From Holothuria scabra (Eukaryota > Echinodermata > Holothuroidea > Aspidochirotida > Holothuriidae): DNA of 64,000 nt. The stretch lies in contig CM074187.1 of NCBI GenBank assembly GCA_037179385.1, forward strand, positions 8,178,450 to 8,242,449, written 5' to 3'. The notes below the pieces were generated by a model, which searched no databases, was not told where the DNA came from, and saw nothing but the letters and a program-made list of their open reading frames with translations. Position 1 is the stretch's first letter, and the number at the start of each line of letters is the position of its first letter. This document shows, piece after piece, positions 49,860-60,994 of this stretch. The translations under genes were made by a program, and so were the position numbers.

Positions 49860-51765
49860 TTCTGCAAACAAGGTTTTCAGAGTTTGATGCCAGGTGATAC
49901 CAGATGACCATTGACCTCCACCAAAAACAACAGGTACAGTACTTTCAACTCACCATAACACATCCATAAACTAATAGGGAAATTCATCCAAGTTTCCTAC
50001 CTTGAGATATCACATTTTGACAAGTTTTTCAAAGTCTGACCGATCATGACCCCAGATGTCCTTTCACCTCCACAAAAAAAACCCCCTCATACTTCTCACC
50101 ATAATTCATTTATATACTAATTTTAAAATCCTTCCACCTTTCATACCTTGAGCTATCCTAAACAAGTTTTTCTGAGTTTGACCCCTATGACCCCAAATGA
50201 CCTTTGACCTCTACCAAAATCAATAGGCTTCTTCCTCCCATCAAAACGCATCAACATATCAAGTTTGAAATTAATCCAAGCTTCCTACCTTGAGATATAG
50301 TGTGAACAAGAAGTTCGGAGTTTGACCCCATGTGACCCCAGATGACCTTTGACCTCCACCAAAATCAACAGGGTTCTTCCTTACATCATAACGCATCAAC
50401 ATATCACGTATGAAATTGATCCAAGTTTCCTACCTTGAGATATAGTGTAAACCAGGATTTCTGGGTGTTACCCCATGTGACCCCAAATGACCTTTGACCT
50501 CCACGAAAATTAATCTGGTTCTTTCTTACATCATAACGCATCTGCCTATCAAGATTAAAATGGATACAAGTTTCCTACCATAATGTATCATGCAAACAAA
50601 GATTTCAGGTTTTGACCCCATGTGACCCCAAATGACCCTTGACCTCCATGACAATACATCCGGTTCTTTCTTACATCATAACGCATCAAAATATCAAGTA
50701 TGAAATTAATCCAAGTTTCCCACCATGAGATATCATGTAAACAAGGATTTCGGGTTTTGACCCCATGTGACCCCAAATGACCTTTGACCTCCCCAAAATC
50801 AATAGGGTTCTTCCTTACATCATAATGCATCAACATATCAAGTTTGAAATTAATCCAAGTTTCCTACCATGAGATATCATGTAAACAAGGATTTTGGGTT
50901 TTGACCCCATGTGACCCCAAATGACCTTTGACCTCCCCAAAATCAATAGGGTTCTTCCTTACATCATAACGCATCAATAAATCAAGTTTGAAAGTAATCC
51001 AAGTTTCCTGTCTTAAGATATTGCATAAACAAGGATTTTGGTTTTTGACCCCCTGTGACCCCAAATGACCTTTCACCTCCACCAAAATCGATAGGGTTCT
51101 TCCTTACATCATTACGCATCAACATATCAAGTTTGAAATTAATCCAAGTTTTCTACCATGAGATATTGTGTAAACAAGGATTTCGGGTTTTGACCCCCTG
51201 TGACCCCAAATGACCTTTCACCTCCACCAAAATTGATAGGGTTCTTCCTTACATCATAAGGCATCAACATATCAAGTTTGAAATTAATCCAAGTTTTCTA
51301 CCATGAGATATTGTGTAAACAAGGATTTCAGGGTTTGACCCCATGTGACCCCAAATGACCTTTGACCTCCACCAAAATCAATAGGGTTCTTCCTTACATC
51401 ATAACCCATCAACATATCAAGTTTGAAATTAATTCAAGTTTTCTACCATGAGATATCGTGTAAACAAGGATTTCGGGGTTTGACCCCACGTGACCCCAAA
51501 TGACCTTTGATCTCCACCAAAATCAATAGGGTTCTTCCTTACATCATAACGCATCAATATATCAAGTTTGAAATTAATCCAAGTTTCCTGTCTTGAGATA
51601 TTGCGTAAACAAGGATTTTGGTTTTTGACCCCCTGTGACCCCAGATGACCTTTGACCTCAACCAAAATAAATAAGGTTCTTTCTCTCTGTATGGGGTATC
51701 TGTGTACCAAGTTTGAGAACCGTCAGATCTTCCCTTCTCAAGATATCGTGTAAACAAGCAAAGTG
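49860..51765. repeat. tandem array, about 13 units of about 145 bp, each with a TGACCTTTGACCT-type motif
   Basis: Units run AATCCAAGTTTCCTACC, GAGATAT, TAAACAAGGATTTCGG, TTTGACCCCATGTGACCCC, AAATGACCTTTGACCTCCAC, TAGGGTTCTTCCTTACATCA. Outer units are more diverged. Open minus-strand frames through the array are a by-product of low stop density. Located in the last canopy intron. Confidence 0.92.
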
Positions 51766-51843
51766 TCACAAACACACACACATACACACATACATACACA
51801 CACACATACACACGCACATACACACATACATACACACACACGC
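51766..51843. repeat. CA/CATA-rich microsatellite
   Basis: About 75 bp of CACA/CATA repeats directly follows the 145-bp array. It is then followed by ATGAATGCATAGGTTTCTCT, reminiscent of a retroelement 3' end. Confidence 0.85.
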
Positions 51844-53045
51844 CATCATGAATGCATAGGTTTCTCTTTTCATCGAAACCAAAAATAACCCTTTGCTAAA
51901 TCTCTTCAAGGACTGTTCTCAGTACCAATTATATACCCATTTAAGGATTTGTAAATGGCCATTTAGAGTTGTCATTTGATAGCAGTTTATCTCAGAGTAA
52001 ACTTAAAGGGGATGTAGTTCTTCAATTCACTGTAAGTAATTTGATCTCCTTTTTGACATCATTTATTTCAGAATTTGTAGTAAGTTGTTGTTTGAAATTC
52101 AAAGTTATTGGGCTTTTATTGTTTTGGAATGGTAATGATGGTAATGATCAAAACTGCTGCTCATTGAAGCAGCTTACTAGAGTAATGATTCATTGGTTGA
52201 GTACTGTAATGGGTAAATGCAGTTTTCCAAAAAAAACTGAAGTAGCCATGACAGATCTCCTTAAAGGCTTATATTCCGTAATGGAAAACATATGAAACAA
52301 TGCAAATTTTCAAAAAAATCACACAGAATAGCGGTATCTATTCTACTGTATCTAAGAAGTAACTAATGTAATTGGAATACAAGGGCAAAGATATCTTCAC
52401 AAAGATAGCTTCAGTTTTTATGTCATAGAGTGTAATCCCATTTAGGGTTTGAACTTAAATGGCTGCCGCAGGTCAGGACTCAAAACAACCGATGGCACAT
52501 ATCAAGCACTGCCCCTTGCAGATTTTGACAGAAATTGTGCAGCCATGAATGTAATGCTTATTTCCTGAGGCTTCTGTCCATTTACTTCCATTTCCTGCCT
52601 GCAGTTGTCATCTCTCCTTAGCTAATCATCTTCCTCCAGAAAAGTTCTATGTACACAGAAAAGCAGTGCATTGCTGCATAGCTTAATACACAACCTTACA
52701 AGCATCTCCCCATTACGTGCTCCAAGTGCTATCTCCAGAGTAAACATTCTGCTAAAAAACCTGACCTCATGCCCACATATTGGGTTTTTAGAAGTAAGTG
52801 TTTCTGTAAGTGACCTTCTTATGACATGACCCATGGCCATTGCAATTTGGGCCCTTTCTGGTAGTTGTGGTGCCCCTCAGTAAATGTCCTTTGGAGTAGA
52901 TCAACAGACATTTTTCTAATTTTAGGCATGCCCTTTTTCAAGCTTATTTCGAGCCCTGACAATTCATCTCTTCAACGGCTAGAGTAAACAAAACATAAAT
53001 TCACTACATTTACAAATATGATGAAGAACAAAACTTTGAACTTAC

Positions 53046-53142
53046 CAGCTATTTCGGAGCAAAGTTGGCTTCGAATGTCATGAGTTTTTGCTTTGAACTG
53101 TTGTATTAATTCATCTTCATATTCTTCTAAGAAATTTCCACA
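53046..53142 (-). CDS. CNPY2: canopy family ER protein (CNPY2-like), penultimate coding exon
   Basis: Acceptor ACAG (rc of 53143-53146) and donor GTAAG (rc of 53041-53045) enclose 97 nt. They encode CGNFLEEYEDELIQQF, then KAKTHDIRSQLCSEIA, plus the first base of a Gly codon. The EEYEDELI stretch with a leading Cys and a following LC is the signature C-terminal helix of canopy proteins. Entry is in phase 0 after LKIA of the previous exon and exit is in phase 1, which agrees with the short last exon 4.6 kb away. Confidence 0.9.
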
Positions 53143-53184
53143 CTGTCAAATGAAAACCAGTAATTCTATGTTTATACATTCTTG

Positions 53185-53400
53185 CAGTCTGGAGGTTGGG
53201 AGTTTTGGTCCTGGCAGGGTCATACCCAAGACTTTAAAAACAGAACCTACTGCCATTGTGCTAGGTGCTCAGCATATGAAGCAATAGAGTAAGGAAAACA
53301 AGCCAGTGAGCCACAACTTGGAAAAAAAGCCTGTTGAAGGCTCCACTTTAACCAATCCCTTGGAAACTGGGCCCTAAAACTTCATCTAACCCTAACCTAA
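53185..53400 (+). mobile_element. tRNA-derived SINE, longest continuous copy
   Basis: Spans the post-B-box start (GGAGGTTGGGAGTTTTGGTC, CAGGGTCATACC) to GGAAACTGGGCCCTAAAACT and a CTAACC-type tail. It lacks the tRNA-like A-box head. In the canopy intron, opposite to the gene. Confidence 0.78.
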
Positions 53401-54227
53401 CCTACTTGCCTGACTTGAAGTTAATTGGCATGCTCAGTTCTGATTCAAAATTATTTTGGCATTGTAAGAATTGATTTGGCATCATTTCCATACATATTTA
53501 AATAATTTATCTGGCCTTATGTGAGGTGATTTGGCATTCCCAGCACCACTTTAAATCATTCTGGCTTGATGAGATGTGCCTAAGTATGCCAAAATACCAC
53601 TCTGAATCATTTTGACATGATATAAATTGATTTCACATGTCCAGTACCAATTTCAAATTATTCTGGCCTGACATGAATTGATTTGGCATGTCCAATATAC
53701 TGAGTCCAGATCATTCCAGAGGGACAAGATTTGATACTTGGTATGCCAATTAATTCAAATCAAGACAAAATGACGACATCATCAATGAAAAATTTAAATT
53801 TGTGTTTCGTCCATGCATTTCAAACTGTTTCTGTATTTTGGTCAGAACATTTATTAAATATCAAACTAAGAATCAAGAACAGAATTGTCATCCCACACAA
53901 CCAAGTTACTTCCAGTTTCGTTTGGTTATTTTGATGGAAAGTAGAAACAGGCCAATCCAAGTCAATATCAGTATCATAATGTTGTAGTGTTATGCATTCA
54001 CCTTTTGTCCGAAGTTAAGTTCAACAATTATTCTTCATTTTTGACATGTTTGCCAATGTATGCATTGAGTAATGGACATTCTCAATTACTGGACAAAATT
54101 GCCACCTTTGAACAAATTTTCTCCGGTAGGTTGGGCAGGAATGAAATTAATTGCTTTACCCTATTCATGAAATGATTGATTTCAAATCAAAGAACAGATC
54201 CAGAGTTAGGATGAACTATAAACTTAC

Positions 54228-54425
54228 GGCTATTTTCAGTTTCTTTCCAGTTTCAGAATCAATTTGCACATGTTCCAGCTCTATTGGTTCATCTCCTCTG
54301 GCTTGAAATCTTACGTAACTGATTTGATTGGTCTCTGGGTCTGTCTTCTTTGCATAATCTGTCATTTTATCGCAAACATCTTCAACTAAGTCATGGAGAT
54401 GAGTCTCAGATCCAGCATATCTGAT
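54228..54425 (-). CDS. CNPY2: canopy family ER protein (CNPY2-like), central coding exon
   Basis: This 198-nt exon (66 codons, phase 0 on both sides) lies between a TAG acceptor (rc of 54426-54428) and a GTAAGT donor (rc of 54222-54227). It reads IRYAGSETHLHDLVEDVCDK, continues MTDYAKKTDPETNQISYVRF, and ends EHVQIDSETGKKLKIA. The spacing and composition follow the canopy core seen in vertebrate CNPY2: YARSEAHLTELLEEICDRM, then a DP.T..NYVRV block. The LVEDVCDKM Cys is a conserved disulphide Cys of the saposin-like fold. This exon is the strongest evidence for the family. CNPY2 is preferred over CNPY3/4 by length and by the retention signal two exons later, but the orthology is inferred. Confidence 0.9.
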
Positions 54426-55346
54426 CTATAAAAAGTAAAAATATAGGATGTATTTTAATATAATGAATGACAAATCAGGACTTGGCAGCAGTTTAAATAA
54501 GAAATAAGGCTTTTAAAACTATAGGGAACTATTTTATTCTTTCCTGCTTTAGTATAAACTTTATTCCAAGGTCGTCCAGCCTAATTGAAGGCCCACAGGT
54601 CATGGTCCGACCCACTGCAAAGTTGCATCCATCAGTTCATCAAAAATGATCTATTGTGCAAAATTTTTCAATAAGCAAATTCATTGATGACTGCTTTTTG
54701 CTGCGCCGTCTGCTACCACATGCCATTTATCATTACATCTTTCCTATCCCACATAATGACAAAAAAGTGGGTGAACAAGTTGTAATCTTTCAAGTAGATT
54801 AGCCTTGTCAATTCTTCTGACCTTGTTCCCTCCCCCCTCGCACATGAACCCTTAAATATTTTCAGACTGTTTAGCTAGTTTCCACTGTACTTGTAAAATG
54901 CTTTCTAGTCAAGGCCCAATGTATTCTCTTGCCATTGTTTATTCTTTTAAGCACATTACTAGCTATTTGTTTTCAACAAATGATTTTGTTTTGCTTCAAA
55001 GCATGTTTAAAGACTTCAAGCATCCCTCAAAACCACAGAATGTTTCCACGGACAATAAATGATAGGTATTTGGATGTGTTCAATTATCAATCAGTGAAGT
55101 GAGAACACCTTCAGCAATTAATAATACTGATGGAAATAAAAAAACAGTGTGAGATGGAAAATGATGGATTCTTTGTATACCACCAAAGAGTTTGTTCTAG
55201 GGAGAGTTGTGAACAATGTTAAAATAAAAAATTACCTACATATTAATAATTCTTTTCAAAAAATTTTATTGAATTTGTTTTAGGTAAAGTAACAATGTTA
55301 AAGTGTTCAAATTGTTATAAAGTCAAACACAATTTCAGTAATATTC

Positions 55347-55650
55347 CTAAGGGCCAATCCTATCACCCCAAACTACAATTCTTGTAGGGGTTTACTGAAA
55401 TTCTCAATTGGCTCAGCCCTTTGATTGACAGCTAATTCAAACAATGCAAAGTACCAAAGCTTACATTATACAGCATGAACTGTACTGAGAGTATTTTGAT
55501 ATTACACATTGAGCTTTTTATATACTCACCCTGAAGCAATAAACTGAGATTGTGTCTGGATGAGGATGAATTTAAGACAATTGTGGGAGGGGCTTAAATA
55601 AGAGGGTTAGGAGAATTAGTATTGTTTGTGTGAGAGAATTGTGCCTTTAA
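55347..55650 (+). mobile_element. TTAA-type MITE, copy C
   Basis: Left CTAAGGGCCAATCCTATCAC, right GTGAGAGAATTGTGCCT then TTAA. Interior as in copies A and B. Confidence 0.85.
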
Positions 55651-55724
55651 AGACTTAAAAAAGTGAATCACTGACTGAAAAAAAGGGCCATTACACTTTA
55701 AAAAGTACAACACAACTTGAAGAA

Positions 55725-55800
55725 AGGCTGCCCCCAGGGAGACTTAAACACATTGGTCAGAAACTGAGCTGGAAAACCTCATCTAACCTCATCTAACTAT
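55725..55800 (+). mobile_element. tRNA-derived SINE 3' remnant
   Basis: GGTCAGAAACTGAGCTGGAA, then ACCTCATCTAAC twice. Weak but matches the SINE 3' end. Confidence 0.5.
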
Positions 55801-56009
55801 AAGATGTGCAAACCCTAATCCTAAATGACCATCTTCATTTCTATGTCATCATATTATATTTAATTGTTTGTGATAAAAACTTTGCTTTTCCAATACAACA
55901 ATTGATGAATGTTACAACTATTGGGTTTATGGTTATACAAAATTATGATAATATGTGGTAATGGTATTAGTTTTTTGACTTAAGCCATAATGATTACAAA
56001 TCAATTTGT

Positions 56010-56205
56010 CAAAGGCCCATTTTATAGCTTCAGGGTGAGTATAGAAATGCTCATTATGTTAATCAAAACACTCTCAGCACAGTTCATGCTGTGTAATATA
56101 AGCTTTGGTACTTTGCATTGTTTGAATTAGCAGTCAATCAAAGAGCTGAGACAATTGAGAATTTCTGTTACCCTATACTAGAAGTGGTTTTGGTGAGAAG
56201 GTTAA
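56010..56205 (-). mobile_element. TTAA-type MITE, copy D, internally deleted, beside a splice donor
   Basis: Reverse orientation of copies A-C: CTTCAGGGTGAGTATAG, GAACTGTGCTGAGAGTGTTT, TTGAGAATTTCTG, ending GGTGAGAAGG then TTAA. About 100 bp of interior is missing. Confidence 0.8.
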
Positions 56206-56218
56206 TTAAAAAACTAAC

Positions 56219-56334
56219 TGTTTCATGTTTCCTTTTCCCATTAGGATCAATTCTGAAACTTCCAACATCAATTGTCCGTCTTGGGTCTTCCATTTCTATG
56301 GCATACTGAATCTCTGCAATTACAGCTGAGCAAG
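56219..56334 (-). CDS. CNPY2: canopy family ER protein (CNPY2-like), first recognisable coding exon
   Basis: Minus-strand exon: acceptor CAG on the high-coordinate side (rc of 56335-56337), donor GTTAGT (rc of 56213-56218). The frame gives a split Ala codon, then CSAVIAEIQYAIEMEDPRR, then IDVGSFRIDPNGKRKHET, 38 codons ending in phase 0. This matches the start of the saposin-like core of canopy proteins: a CxxC/CxAC-type Cys, then the MGSFRINPDG-like block. Canopy proteins are ER-lumen, disulphide-rich and linked to receptor maturation. An upstream exon with the signal peptide and first Cys must end in phase 1 (G|CT); I could not find it in 56.4-62 kb. The 5' splice site lies beside a TTAA-type MITE. 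Confidence 0.85.
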
Positions 56335-59300
56335 CTGAGAAGAGAAACAAAAATTTTACCTTACCAGTATCGAATATAAGCAAAACCTTAGAAATATTTC
56401 AAGGAAGATACAGGAATAAGAACATTGGAATAAGAACACACAGAATAAATTTCTTAATTGATAAAGATTGTGAGGTTGTAACATAAGAAATGTACCTACT
56501 GCAAAACTGTCCAACTAGCCACATACAATGCTGAAATGTATATGAATTCAGTGCATCATAAAAGTTTATATCAACCTACAGATACATGACTTGGAATTTA
56601 TCTGTAGGAATACAGGTTAAGCCAAAAGAGATTAAAAGATTAAAGAATTGGAAGAGGGGCAAAAAGAATTCTCTCAAAGCTTGAATGGGCTCCACAGGTT
56701 CGTTTCTGAACTCCACAAACAAAATGAAGTTCTACAGAAACATGATACAAAATATGGTACTGCAGCAAAATCAGCAAACAGAAATGAAATCGATTTTCTT
56801 TCAGAACTGCTCTTAGCAATACTAGCAACTGCAGTGGTTCCACTTTCAAGGGAAATTTCCTGGAAAATGGTTAATTTTGGGAAATTGAGATGATTTCCAC
56901 AAAATTTTTGGAAACTCAGAAAACTCCAGGTAATTTGAGGATTGAAAGGTAAAATTGAGTGTTCTTAATAAAAATGGCAATGCTTTATCACAATCATTGG
57001 CAGGAAAATACCGTTTTCCTGGCTTAAAATCTATGCATAACAGGCCTGTTAGAACTGGCAAACATTGATGTTGTACCTTCCAATGCAACAAGTGCAAACA
57101 TGAATACCATTCATGAAAGTAATGACAACTTGAATTTGCTTTCGTAAAAATAAAAAAAAAATGAAAATGATAATCAATGGATAGCTTGTCAGGAAAAGTG
57201 GGCTGAATCAGATTTTCAAATTATTTCTGATCAGAATCAAATTTTATGTAGAATTTGCTTTGCTGCCATTAGCCAATTTTGGGAAAGGCATCTGGAATTT
57301 CGGTTATTTACAGGAAAGGGCGTCATTCAGGAAATCTATTTCCAGAGTGTGGAAGCACTAAGCAACTGTGATACAGAACAATGTTAATGTTATGTCACTG
57401 TAGAAGGATCAGCACAGAGAATATTCATAGAAAGAGGAAACTGATTGCAATCATAAAAGGGGAAAACTGTATTAAATTGATATAAAGAGACATCCAGTAA
57501 ATAAAGTGGCAACAGTGTGCACGTCTCTGGCAAACAAAAGGATCACGGTTGAAGAAAAGATTCAAACCTCAGAGAGAGTATGTCAGACTGACAAGCATTT
57601 AGTAATAAGTTAGGCTTTTGTAGTACAAACCAGCTCAGAAAGTAACTGGTCAAGTTGCTTCACAAAGAAACAACAAATCAAATCATGAAGTGTTAACATT
57701 ATTGAACAAATTTATGAGTCTTACGTAAACTTTTAAAAAAACAGAGATTTCTGCAGCAAGTTTGTATGTCATCTGGTAATATGTCACATAAAACTGATGC
57801 ACAGACAGAACAACTTAATTGGCACAATGTTTAATAACTTTTGTAAATACCTCCACAATAAAGCACTGGATCCCTCTTTGCAAATACCATCATTCCTCGA
57901 AGGATGACATTTATGAGAATATATGTCACCAAACTACAGGCTGTGTGCATAGCCATTGCTGTGAAGAGAAAATGAAAACAGAGTTATTGTATAATGTATA
58001 TGCCAGCGTATCATTCCAAACCTTCAACTGCAACTTTTCTACTGAAATTTGAGGGTAATTATTTGAATTTCAACTGCAATTAAAGTATAGATTTTAGCAT
58101 TTGTCTGTCTAAATTTTGCCCTAAGCCTTCCTGATTGCATACACTGTACAAATCAGTAACCTTTTCTTTTCAGCAGACCATGCAAGAAATTTTACGTAAA
58201 CTCTGCGAGATTGAGAAAAAACATGTACGGTTAAAGTAAACTACCTCCAACAATTTCCATCCCATTTATAAAACTCCCACAGACAATGTAACCTGTGAAC
58301 TTAGGACCTAAATGTGATGTGAAACACTAAAGTATAGCAGAAAAACATTCTCATTCTTAATGAAGGCTCAAGTCACGGATGTATTGGTAAAGTTTTCTTA
58401 TCAATAGTGTTTGAGAAGCATGGTTGATTCCATGTGGCTTAAAGGGAAAATCTCATTTAATATCCCAGAGAGGTTCATATAGCCCCTCCCAAAAATATCT
58501 CTTGTGCTGCTTTCATAACCAGACAGAAATCTTTGCAGATCTACTGAATAAGCCTGGCCACATGACATATTTGTTTAACTATTAGACATTTCACCCGAGT
58601 CCCCACCAAAAGCAAGGTTTGGTGGGGTAATCAAATGCCACCTAACTTCCTGCTTCACCCAAGCATGTTCCATAAAGCCACAAGCTTGATAAGGGACAGC
58701 TAGCAGAGATATAAACAAAGGTGGAATAATACGGGTCAGATGTACCACTATTTGGTGTTTGTTGACCTTCATTCACTGACGCAAAAAGGTGTGAACAGAG
58801 TTTTTAAAAGGAGGGAAATTCAAAGTGCATACCCAGGTGAGCATACAAGGCTAAACTCTGTCATTAGAACAATCTGTACATTTAGTTCTTTTTAATACGA
58901 GCTAGTTACTCTGCATCTTTCGATGTCAATAATAAAGTGATCACTATTTTTCTTCCCAAACAAAACACACTTGTGTTGGTGTCTGTCTTTGGAAGTAGCC
59001 ATTTTACGGTGACCATACATGTATACAGCTTTTTGCTATATTTCTGCCCCTTTGCAACTACTAGTGTATTCCAATCCATCTGGCACTTCTAAACACCAAA
59101 CAATGATTTGTTCTCATCTTAAATACAAGGTCTGCAAGATGACAATGACAAATTTTACAAATTTGAAATAAAGAGTCAAATGAGAATCACAAATAATTTC
59201 TTTCCTTTCACATGCAGTGATTTTGATGTGAAATGAGACAAAAAACTTTGGATATGATTACATGCTTAGTCAGTTTTATTATAAATGTCACATGTACAGC

Positions 59301-59581
59301 TTGGTACAGTAGACATGTCACACATCTATGTGGCATTGAACTGACATGGATAAATGAGAGGGTCATGTCCTTCTGGGGGAATTGAAAAAAGTCACCAGAC
59401 TGTTACAGCAGCTTAATTGCCTTCTCTAACTCTAATGGGCTGCCTCAGAGTTTTACTTTCTTTTTGACTGTTTTCTTTCCTACTAATCTGCCAAAGTACC
59501 CTTTCTTACACCTATAGCTAGGCCACAGAAAAAAGTCAATGTTAAAAATCTCACTCAACAAATCATCTTCTTCCCTACAAT
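56335..59581. other. 5' side of the canopy gene, exon 1 not found
   Basis: This stretch should be intron or upstream region of the canopy gene. I looked for a minus-strand signal-peptide exon ending in phase 1 and found none that convinces me. The frame at 58,575-58,772(-) has a hydrophobic run (IIPPLFISLLAVPY) but no fitting donor. Confidence 0.45.
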
Positions 59582-60994
59582 CAGTGGCGTCACCAGACTT
59601 TTCATTCTGGGGAGGCACTGGGGTGGCACAACAGGGAATAATTTAGCATTCAAATTTTCATAGCAGTTTTGAAGATTTTGGGGTCTTTCACACATTGTTT
59701 GTGAAAATGCAAGGGTTATACACACAAAAAATTGCTACGCAAATGTTCATTTGCCTAGCAATTTGGCCTGTTTGTGTAGCAAATTGCGATGCGATACTGG
59801 ATAAATTATTCCCTGCACAACAATTTTGCAGCCCTGGGGGAACTGCTAAACTCCACACATGGCGCCGTAGGTGCCACCGAGCGCGAAGCCCGAGGCTTAG
59901 TGGGTGGGGTCCAGGGGCCCGTCTTAGTGCCCCTGGTTGGGTCCAGGGGCAACGCCCCGGTGTTTAGCTTGTTTGTGAGGCGCTAAAGTGGCTACTTAAG
60001 TGTCCTTCCATTGACTTAACACTGGTCTCAAAATACCTCCAGAGTAACTTCCAGTTAGAAGTTTTGGTAAAAAAAAAAACAGTGATTCAACTTCCAAGAG
60101 CAGATCTGGCCAACATTTTGAAAAAGGGCAAGCTGAGAAAAGAATTGATGGGCAGTTCAATGTGTGTCTCGGTGGGGGTCCAGGGGGCAAAGCCCCCTGA
60201 AGATCCCGGAATTTAAGGGGTTTGTTAGGTATTCAGGTCGTAATTTAAGGGTTTTTCTGTTGTCTTTACACTGGTCTCAGAAACACTTCCAGGGCAACTT
60301 CAGTTAAGATTTTATTGGTAACAAAACTAGTGAAGCAACTTTCAAGAGTGGATCTGGCTGACATTTTGAAGAAGGACAGCTGAACTCGAAAGAGAAAGAG
60401 AAAGCAGTTGGATGTTATCCTCTTAAAGGGCAGGAGCAGTCAAGAAGTGTAGTAGACTGTCCAGTTTCATGATTGGCTGTTGGGAGTCGTCATGTGACAC
60501 TGTTTTTTCTCTCTCTTTTTTGGTTTACCTAGAATATGCAATATTAAAGTCATAAAATGTAATGAAAGATAATTTGAAGAGAAATAAGATGAAAATTGTG
60601 TTATTTAGCTTTTTCTTCAAAATAAGTTTGGGGGGACTGCTTTTTACCTTTAAGGAAAAAATGTAGGCCTATATAATCCTGCTACAACAGTTATATACCT
60701 TAGCTATGCACCACCTTCCTTCAGTTAGTAAAGTCAAAAGTGTGCAGAAATTTTTGGAAAAGCAACCTCTCAGACAGCTGGAAATGGCATTTTCCAGGTG
60801 TTTTTGCCATATTTTAAGTTGAAAAATATGAAAATTACTGTTTTTCTTGTCAAAAGAAGAACCCAATGTTAAATATTTTCATAGTCACACTCTGAGTAAA
60901 GTAGGCATATCCCTAAATTTAAAAATCTCGGATCTCATTGGGGGGGGGGGGGAGAGGAGGGCACAGGATTTTTCAGGGGGGCATGACGCCACTG
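59582..60994. mobile_element. non-autonomous hAT-type element, 1.41 kb
   Basis: Starts CAGTGGCGTCACCAGACTTT and ends GCATGACGCCACTG. Perfect 8-bp duplication CCTACAAT (59,574-59,581 and 60,995-61,002). It is a longer, inverted relative of 29,725-30,694. No transposase frame; small frames inside (59,695-59,967) are repeat-derived. Confidence 0.9.

Larger units (their letters stand above)
48414..53045 (-). other. last intron of the canopy gene
   Basis: A 4.6-kb GT-AG phase-1 intron on the minus strand. About 1.9 kb of it is the 145-bp tandem array (49,860-51,765) with a trailing CA-rich microsatellite. The remainder (48.4-49.8 and 51.85-53.0 kb) is AT-rich. Apart from short chance frames (for example 51,969-52,295), I see nothing recognisable. 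Confidence 0.8.
54426..56218 (-). other. intron between the first two recognised canopy exons
   Basis: A 1.8-kb intron holding two copies of the TTAA-flanked MITE in opposite orientation (55,347-55,650 and 56,010-56,205) and a SINE tail (about 55,725-55,800). No other signal seen. Confidence 0.8.

Noticed and set aside
50588..51841. Minus-strand open frames of 70-95 residues in the tandem array
   Set aside because: They are translations of the 145-bp repeat and a CA microsatellite. No start context and no domain.
58250..58320. Possible short canopy exon ending ATTGTTGGAG before GTAGTT
   Set aside because: The phase fits, but the encoded peptide (FINGMEIVG) has no signal peptide and no family similarity. 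Likely chance.
58575..58772. Minus-strand frame with a hydrophobic N-terminus as exon 1 of the canopy gene
   Set aside because: No GT donor in the required phase 1 after the hydrophobic stretch, and no canopy-type Cys. Cannot be joined to the exon at 56,334.
59695..59986. Plus-strand frames with Arg/Gly-rich ends
   Set aside because: Inside the hAT-type element and shared with the nested copy at 30.5 kb. Repeat-derived.
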